Under the pieces are notes generated by a model that saw only the letters and a program-made list of their open reading frames with translations, did not search any database and was not told the DNA's origin. Positions 1 to 4,145 of a stretch of DNA of 6,063 nt are shown here, piece by piece (position 1 is the stretch's first letter; each line of letters opens with the position of its first letter). Both the position numbers and the translations under genes were made by a program. Source of the DNA: Scybalousia_A sp964626385 (GTDB lineage: Bacteria; Bacteroidota; Bacteroidia; Bacteroidales; P3); NCBI GenBank assembly GCA_964626385.1, contig CAZVEO010000094.1:1-6063 (forward strand). Reading direction: 5' to 3'.

Positions 1-54
1 AAACGCGTGCACACTTTTTATTTGTAACTTATTGATAATCAGTAAACCGATTTT

Positions 55-74
55 GTACCCACAGGGTGCTTTTT
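55..74 (+). terminator. Probable intrinsic terminator of an upstream gene outside the window
   Basis: GTACCC (55-60) pairs with GGGTGC (64-69) across a 3-nt ACA loop, giving six pairs including one T-G wobble. Five T residues follow directly (70-74). The T-run is on the right, so it would terminate rightward transcription, probably of a gene ending just left of the window. The stem is short, so confidence is moderate. Confidence 0.45.
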
Positions 75-100
75 ATAGGGCAAAGCCATTACTTTTTTTA

Positions 101-150
101 TAGGTTAGCATAGGTAGAGATAGGTTATTTAAGGTTAGCATAGGGCGGGA
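101..150 (+). repeat. Five-unit 10-bp array, consensus TAGGTTAGCA
   Basis: Five consecutive 10-bp units start at 101, 111, 121, 131 and 141: TAGGTTAGCA, TAGGTAGAGA, TAGGTTATTT, AAGGTTAGCA and TAGGGCGGGA. The AGG core is invariant and recurs once per helical turn. The 13-mer AGGTTAGCATAGG occurs twice (102-114 and 132-144). The last two units overlap the region where a -33 element of the 156-163 promoter would lie. A multi-site binding region for a regulator that reads one face of the helix is the simplest inference; no regulator can be named with confidence. Confidence 0.7.
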
Positions 151-155
151 ACCTT

Positions 156-163
156 TATTTTTG
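156..163 (+). promoter_or_regulatory. Candidate -7 promoter element TATTTTTG (distal)
   Basis: TATTTTTG fits the Bacteroidota sigma-ABfr -7 consensus TAnnTTTG. No clear TTTG -33 element lies about 20 bp upstream; that space is occupied by repeat units at 131-150. It sits in the loop between the two inverted arrays. In AT-rich DNA this motif also arises by chance. Confidence 0.35.
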
Positions 164-195
164 TAGTACGCTTTAATATCAATTATAATCTTATA

Positions 196-225
196 AACCT
201 AAAGTAACCTATGACAACCTATGAC
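196..225 (-). repeat. Three-unit 10-bp array, AACCTATGAC type (inverse of the 101-150 array)
   Basis: Units at 196, 206 and 216 read AACCTAAAGT, AACCTATGAC and AACCTATGAC; the last two are a perfect tandem duplication. On the minus strand each unit reads as an N4-TAGGTT repeat, the same core as the 101-150 array but in opposite orientation. Positions 196-223 and 109-136 pair as an imperfect inverted repeat, by my count 23 of 28 positions. The array lies roughly 45-75 bp upstream of the start site predicted from the 256-263 element, a typical position for an activator. That role is inference. Confidence 0.7.
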
Positions 226-255
226 ATATTTAATTTTTTTTTGCAACAAAACATA

Positions 256-263
256 TATTTTTG
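256..263 (+). promoter_or_regulatory. Candidate -7 promoter element TATTTTTG (middle)
   Basis: This is a second TATTTTTG fitting TAnnTTTG, exactly 100 bp downstream of the first. The identity extends to 12 bp (TATTTTTGTAGT). The nearest upstream TTTG (240-243) is too close to be a standard -33 box. If used, transcription would start near 270 and give a leader of about 55 nt before the start codon at 326. Confidence 0.35.
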
Positions 264-288
264 TAGTCTTTTTATTGAAAGTTTTTTT

Positions 289-296
289 TAATTTTG
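289..296 (+). promoter_or_regulatory. Candidate -7 promoter element TAATTTTG (proximal)
   Basis: TAATTTTG fits TAnnTTTG and lies 29 bp before the start codon. This predicts a start near 303 and a short A-rich leader of about 20 nt, the usual geometry in Bacteroidota. A canonical TTTG at -33 is not evident. It is the best-placed promoter for the 326 gene by position. Confidence 0.45.
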
Positions 297-325
297 CACT
301 TGTATAAAACAAAGGAAAAATAAAG

Positions 326-3145
326 ATGAAGAGGTTATTTTTTATTCTTATAATTACTGTTTTATTTGTCAATAATCAGGTATATAGTCAGACAACATCT
401 GCGGGTTGCGCTCAGGATTCTATTTATATGTGGAAAAATGGAGCAAAGGTAAAGTATACCGATGCTGAGCGAGAGAATGGTATACAACTGAGTTGCGAGC
501 GTCAAATGGATACTTTGATTCCTTCTGTCTTTGCTTGGGGTGACCCAAGTACGGGTTATGTTGTAGAGGCTTTGGATTTTGATTATAGCCTCAATTATAA
601 GTTAGACGATAATGGTGGTACTGAGGTTGTTTTGCCAGTGGACGATTGTTGGGGAAAGGTTTTTACTTTATCTTTCAACAACCCAACACCACCTGGAGTA
701 CCTGCATTTTCTTTTAATTTTTTTGGCGAAGAATATACAAGTGTTGTTCCTAATAGCAATGGTTCTCTTCGTTTCCCCACAGGACCAGGAGATTACTCTG
801 GAGAAAACGCTTTTGTAACACCAGATAATGCGGTTGATGCTGGTGATTATTTATATTGTAATTATCAACAAAGTCAAACCTTACCCGATAATAGAGAATC
901 TTGGGGTCATCATGGCTCTCCGGTTCTTAATGCTGTTATGACACCTTTTCATGATATACATTTTGGAATGTTACAGCCGAGCGGTCATATGTCTAATGGT
1001 TGTGACCAATATCCCGGACATATGTATTTTCAAATACAAGGAGAGTATCCATGTAGGAAAATATTATTAAGTTATTATCAAGTACCTCTATATAGCGGTA
1101 GTAGCCACTGCAACGAACAGGGAATAGCAACACATATGGCTGTCCTTTATGAAACAACCAACGTTATAGAATTTTATATAAAAAATAGTTCTGCCGTTTC
1201 CACTACTAACAATGGTAATTCTATACTTGGCATACAAAATCTTGATGGCACCATTGCTTATTGCCCTCCGGGAAGAAACAATGGTAATTGGACAACATCT
1301 AACGAGGCGTGGCGTATAAGACCAACCGGAGAATTGGAATATGATGTTGCTTGGTTTAAAAGACCTTCACAAGGTGCGCAAGCAGGAGAACTTGTTGCCA
1401 TAACCTCAGAGGTGGATGGTACAGATAGAGGTATTCTTGCCAACCCAACAATGGCGGAGGGCGAGACTTGGTATATTTGTAGAGCTGAAATATATCGTTT
1501 GGATGGAAATAGTTTTTATGTCTACGACTCCATACTTTACAAACCTTTTGAAGCAGGTGATATGCGTTTGGAAGGCAAGTATAATAACATAACAACACAA
1601 GAATTGACAGATGATGTTCTATTGTATGATACTATATGCAAAGGGGAGGATATAACCTTTACACTTAACGGAGCACAAAGATACAAAATTCTTTCTCCAA
1701 CCTCATATACAAATACAGAAATAGCAATAGATTCTGCCTTAGTAGATGGCAACCTTGTTTTTACTGGCACCGTAACTCTTAGTCCTCATGTAGATAGCAG
1801 TGACATGACCTTCGTATTCAATTACATTGATTTTGGTTCTACATACGCTGACACTGTTTGCCAAAGAAGTTTGACCACAAGAATACATCTTAATGAGTTT
1901 AAGGTAGATTTAGGAAACGATACAACCATATGTAGACACGAACAAGTTGCTTACAATGATTTATTAAAAGAAGTAGAGGGAACTTATTCATTTGAATACT
2001 CTGCCGTAGCAGGAACTTCTGTTGCCATAAATCAAAGCGAAATTATCTATGCACCAAATGAGACTCAATATCTTTATTGTACCTTAACAGATAAATTTGG
2101 TTGCACAGCAAAGGATAGTGCTTTGATTACAGTTAATGATGCGCCGGACATAAGTATAGAAGGTGTTTTGGCTATATGCGAAGGAGAAGCAACAACTCTT
2201 AATGTGGTTTCCTCTTTGCCTAATTGTTTGTTCGAATGGTCAAACGGAGAAACCACACAATCTATAACAATTTCTCCAAACACTACAACAGAATACGAGG
2301 TAACTGTAAAACTTCCTCCTGCAATGTGTTCCATAAGCACAAGTGCAACAGTTGAGGTAAAAAAAGCACCAGTTATTTGGGTATCTAACGATGTAAATCT
2401 GTGCAATGGCGAAACAGCAACAATAGAAGTCTTTACCTCTGAGCAAGAAACTCCTCGTTATGTATGGACTTCTGTGGACGAATCAGTAAATAACTCTTCT
2501 TATTCAAGCCTTGTAGTTGCTCCTTCTACTTCAACACAATATGTAGTTACAGCTTACAACGAAATTAACTGCCACGCCTCTGACACTTTAACCGTATTTG
2601 TTGAGCAAAAACCTATACCCGTAATTACTTTTTCTCCTAAAACAATAGATGCGCTTACTCCTATTGTTGTATTTACTGATAGTACTGAAAACTCGGTTTC
2701 TACTCTATGGGAAATAAGCGATGGTGCAATATCTGAGGATAGAGTTTTTATGCATGAATTCGAAGTTGGAGATACCAATCTTTCATACGTTGTCACCCTT
2801 ACTTCTCGGACGGCTTTTGGTTGTGAAGACTCTGTTTCTACACTAATAAGAGTATCAAGAGAACATTATCTTTGGGCTCCCACAGGTGTTTTCCTTCACG
2901 CCTCCGACCCTCAAAATCGCACTTTTGCCCTGCATATAGACAACATTGTAGAATTTAATTTAAAGATATACAATCGTTGGGGAACACTTATGTTTGAAAC
3001 CTCTGATATACAACAAGCATGGGATTGTACCTATAAAGGCAAAAACGTTCAGCAAGGTGTTTATGTATGGAAAGCCACTTATAGACACAACGATGCGCCT
3101 AATCGTTTGCAAACTGAGACAGGAGAATTTATGATTTACGAATAA
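326..3145 (+). CDS. Secreted multidomain protein with type IX secretion (type B / gliding-motility) C-terminal sorting domain
   Basis: Predicted to be secreted across the inner membrane by Sec and across the outer membrane by the type IX system, ending on the cell surface or outside. The 939-residue product starts with a signal peptide (MKR, hydrophobic 4-16, likely cleavage near 20-22). Residues about 105-335 form a module I recognise from other Bacteroidota secreted proteins: FSFNFFGEEY (128-137), SNGSLRF (144-150), PFHDI (207-211), VLYETTNVIEFYIKN (273-287), LGIQNLDGT (301-309), and NEAWRIRPTG (326-335). Several Ig/PKD-like segments follow, with recurrent D-x-x-I-C and L-C-x-G-E motifs (434-442, 530-536, 615-621, 690-696), and a PKD-like domain at about 763-843. 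Residues 847-939 match the gliding-motility-associated C-terminal domain: FNLKIYNRWGTLMFE (877-891), AWDCTYKG (898-905), GVYVWKATY (911-919). No enzymatic domain is visible, so the role is probably adhesive or structural. ATG 326 is chosen because the signal peptide begins there. The stop overlaps the next start. Confidence 0.9.
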   Translation: MKRLFFILIITVLFVNNQVYSQTTSAGCAQDSIYMWKNGAKVKYTDAERENGIQLSCERQMDTLIPSVFAWGDPSTGYVVEALDFDYSLNYKLDDNGGTEVVLPVDDCWGKVFTLSFNNPTPPGVPAFSFNFFGEEYTSVVPNSNGSLRFPTGPGDYSGENAFVTPDNAVDAGDYLYCNYQQSQTLPDNRESWGHHGSPVLNAVMTPFHDIHFGMLQPSGHMSNGCDQYPGHMYFQIQGEYPCRKILLSYYQVPLYSGSSHCNEQGIATHMAVLYETTNVIEFYIKNSSAVSTTNNGNSILGIQNLDGTIAYCPPGRNNGNWTTSNEAWRIRPTGELEYDVAWFKRPSQGAQAGELVAITSEVDGTDRGILANPTMAEGETWYICRAEIYRLDGNSFYVYDSILYKPFEAGDMRLEGKYNNITTQELTDDVLLYDTICKGEDITFTLNGAQRYKILSPTSYTNTEIAIDSALVDGNLVFTGTVTLSPHVDSSDMTFVFNYIDFGSTYADTVCQRSLTTRIHLNEFKVDLGNDTTICRHEQVAYNDLLKEVEGTYSFEYSAVAGTSVAINQSEIIYAPNETQYLYCTLTDKFGCTAKDSALITVNDAPDISIEGVLAICEGEATTLNVVSSLPNCLFEWSNGETTQSITISPNTTTEYEVTVKLPPAMCSISTSATVEVKKAPVIWVSNDVNLCNGETATIEVFTSEQETPRYVWTSVDESVNNSSYSSLVVAPSTSTQYVVTAYNEINCHASDTLTVFVEQKPIPVITFSPKTIDALTPIVVFTDSTENSVSTLWEISDGAISEDRVFMHEFEVGDTNLSYVVTLTSRTAFGCEDSVSTLIRVSREHYLWAPTGVFLHASDPQNRTFALHIDNIVEFNLKIYNRWGTLMFETSDIQQAWDCTYKGKNVQQGVYVWKATYRHNDAPNRLQTETGEFMIYE

Positions 3146-3438
3146 TGTTTTTGCCTACTATTATGCAAGAAAAATATCAACAAATAAGACTCCTAACCGA
3201 GCAAGAAAAATATGATGAGGCTCTTTTATTAAGCGAAGACTTGTTAAAGGACTTGCCTAACGATGATATGCTATGGTATCTTAAAGGCAATATTTATAAA
3301 AAGCAAGAGCAATGGCAACCAGCAATAGACTCCTATACTCAAGCCATTAGTCTCAATAGACAAAGTCCAGCAACTACAATGAGAAGGATTTGCATAGATA
3401 TACTTAACTTTTATGACAAGACTATGTACAATCCTTAA
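3145..3438 (+). CDS. Small tetratricopeptide-repeat protein
   Basis: A 97-residue cytosolic protein made mostly of two TPR-like helical hairpins, at about residues 8-38 (YQQIRLLTEQEKYDEALLLS region) and 41-74 (WYLKGNIYKKQEQWQPAIDS, then A-I-S-L-N). The tail ILNFYDKTMYNP resembles the end of short TPR proteins common in Bacteroidales; this is recalled family knowledge, not a search result. TPRs mediate protein-protein contacts and the partner is unknown. The ATG at 3145 overlaps the preceding stop (TAATG), which suggests translational coupling. However, the first six residues (MFLPTI) do not look like TPR sequence, and the ATG at 3163 (MQEKYQQ) is an equally plausible start giving a 91-residue protein. 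There is no signal peptide. The next gene begins 10 bp downstream, consistent with one operon. Confidence 0.8.
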   Translation: MFLPTIMQEKYQQIRLLTEQEKYDEALLLSEDLLKDLPNDDMLWYLKGNIYKKQEQWQPAIDSYTQAISLNRQSPATTMRRICIDILNFYDKTMYNP

Positions 3439-3448
3439 TTAGAAGCAA

Positions 3449-4003
3449 ATGAAAGAAGCAGAGATTCTCAAAGAAGGAAAGACTTTGATTTACCCTACTG
3501 ACACTATTTGGGGGATAGGTTGTAATGCTTTGAATATTGAGGCAATAGAAAAGGTAAAACAAATCAAAGGCAGAGATGAAAGCAAAAGTTTTATTCTTTT
3601 AATGAAAGACTTTGCAATGCTTTCAGAATATGTAGAGGCTGTGCCGTTGCAAGCAATGGAACTTATGCAAAGATTTGATAACAAAAATATACCCATAACT
3701 ATTCTCTACCCTAATAGTAAAAATCTACCTTTGCAAAACCTGTCTTTTAATGAGTATATAGGTATTCGTTTGCCAAAAAATGATTTTTTACAAAAATTGT
3801 TCTTAGAGTTTGACAAACCTATTGTCAGTTCTTCTGCTAATTTCTCAGGTCACCCCTCTCCGCAAAACTTTTCTCAAATAGATACAAACTTTCTTAAACT
3901 TGTCGATTATGTTTCCCTTTCTCAAAGAGAGAATACATCAATAAACACCCCTTCCCTTATCTTTATGCTAACAAAAGAGGGAAAAATAAAACAACTACGA
4001 TAA
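3449..4003 (+). CDS. tsaC: L-threonylcarbamoyladenylate synthase, Sua5/YrdC/TsaC family
   Basis: Uses threonine, bicarbonate and ATP to make threonylcarbamoyl-AMP, the donor for the t6A modification at position 37 of ANN-decoding tRNAs; the transfer step is done by TsaD with its partners. The 184-residue length is close to E. coli TsaC (190), so this is the short form without the extra C-terminal Sua5 domain. Visible family motifs are LIYPTDTIWGIGC (13-25), KGR (40-42, the K-x-R motif) followed by DESKSFILL, IGIRLPK (104-110), PIVSSSANFSG (124-134, containing the S-x-N motif), and TPSLI (167-171) near the end. The W-P-G-P stretch of E. coli TsaC is replaced by N-K-N-I-P (78-82). The start is fixed by an in-frame TAG at 3440-3442, three codons upstream. 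It lies 10 bp after the TPR gene and probably shares its transcript. The short name tsaC is used by family resemblance. Confidence 0.9.
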   Translation: MKEAEILKEGKTLIYPTDTIWGIGCNALNIEAIEKVKQIKGRDESKSFILLMKDFAMLSEYVEAVPLQAMELMQRFDNKNIPITILYPNSKNLPLQNLSFNEYIGIRLPKNDFLQKLFLEFDKPIVSSSANFSGHPSPQNFSQIDTNFLKLVDYVSLSQRENTSINTPSLIFMLTKEGKIKQLR

Positions 4004-4145
4004 ACCATTTCTATTGTAATATGTTTGCATAGATAAAAACCTTTATAAAACAGACTATGTCTATAGGTTATTTATAATTATTTGTAACATCAAAAAAAGA
4101 TTATTTTTTTTGTAACTTTGCAAAGGAAAAGAAAAAGAGTTGTTT
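4004..4145. other. AT-rich intergenic region between tsaC and the restriction-modification gene
   Basis: No gene is seen. It contains AACCTTTAT (4038-4046), TAGGTTATTT (4064-4073) and GCATAG (4027-4032), all also present in the 101-158 region upstream of the secreted-protein gene. AACCT (4038-4042) and AGGTT (4065-4069) are inverted around a short AGAC-TAT-GTCT palindrome (4052-4062). An A-run and a T-run flank GATTAT at 4092-4111 and could form a weak A/T hairpin. No strong intrinsic terminator for tsaC is visible. Confidence 0.55.
4113..4120 (+). promoter_or_regulatory. Candidate -7 promoter element TAACTTTG for the restriction-modification gene
   Basis: TAACTTTG fits the Bacteroidota -7 consensus TAnnTTTG and ends 25 bp before the ATG at 4146, predicting a start near 4127 and a leader of about 19 nt. 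A TTTG lies at 4081-4084 but is about 28 bp upstream, longer than the usual spacing of about 20. The good placement supports independent transcription of this gene. Confidence 0.5.

Larger units (their letters stand above)
1..325. other. Non-coding regulatory region upstream of the secreted-protein gene
   Basis: No convincing gene lies here on either strand. Reading from the left there is a hairpin plus T-run (55-74), an array of 10-bp units built on TAGGTT (101-150), a TAnnTTTG element (156-163), an AT-rich stretch, an oppositely oriented 10-bp array built on AACCTA (196-225), and two further TAnnTTTG elements (256-263 and 289-296). An A-rich leader then runs into the start codon at 326. The region is long and structured for a bacterial leader, which suggests more than simple constitutive expression of the downstream gene. 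That is inference. Confidence 0.7.

Noticed and set aside
2..100. Open frame on the + strand from the window edge to TAG at 98-100
   Set aside because: It runs through the hairpin/T-run at 55-74, has no start in the window and no recognisable motif. Another frame ends at TAA 25-27, equally able to be the end of the upstream gene. Too little to call.
101..225. CRISPR-like array
   Set aside because: The units are 10 bp with no 25-40 bp spacers, and the repeats change orientation. No cas genes are present.
101..225. Replication-origin iterons
   Set aside because: There is no initiator gene (Rep or DnaA-like) in the window, no clear DnaA boxes, and the surrounding genes are chromosomal. A regulatory array is a simpler reading.
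398..409. Possible lipobox SAGC (residues 25-28) in the secreted protein
   Set aside because: It lies about nine residues beyond the end of the hydrophobic stretch and after a good signal peptidase I site, and the protein carries a type IX sorting domain. A lipoprotein signal is unlikely.
2074..2406. Minus-strand open frame of 110 codons inside the secreted-protein gene
   Set aside because: It lies wholly opposite a well-supported gene and its translation shows no domain or plausible start context. It is a shadow of the coding strand.
4091..4112. A-run/T-run hairpin as terminator of tsaC
   Set aside because: The stem would be almost pure A/T and weak, and it lies directly on the promoter-like element of the next gene. 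Chance in AT-rich DNA is more likely.
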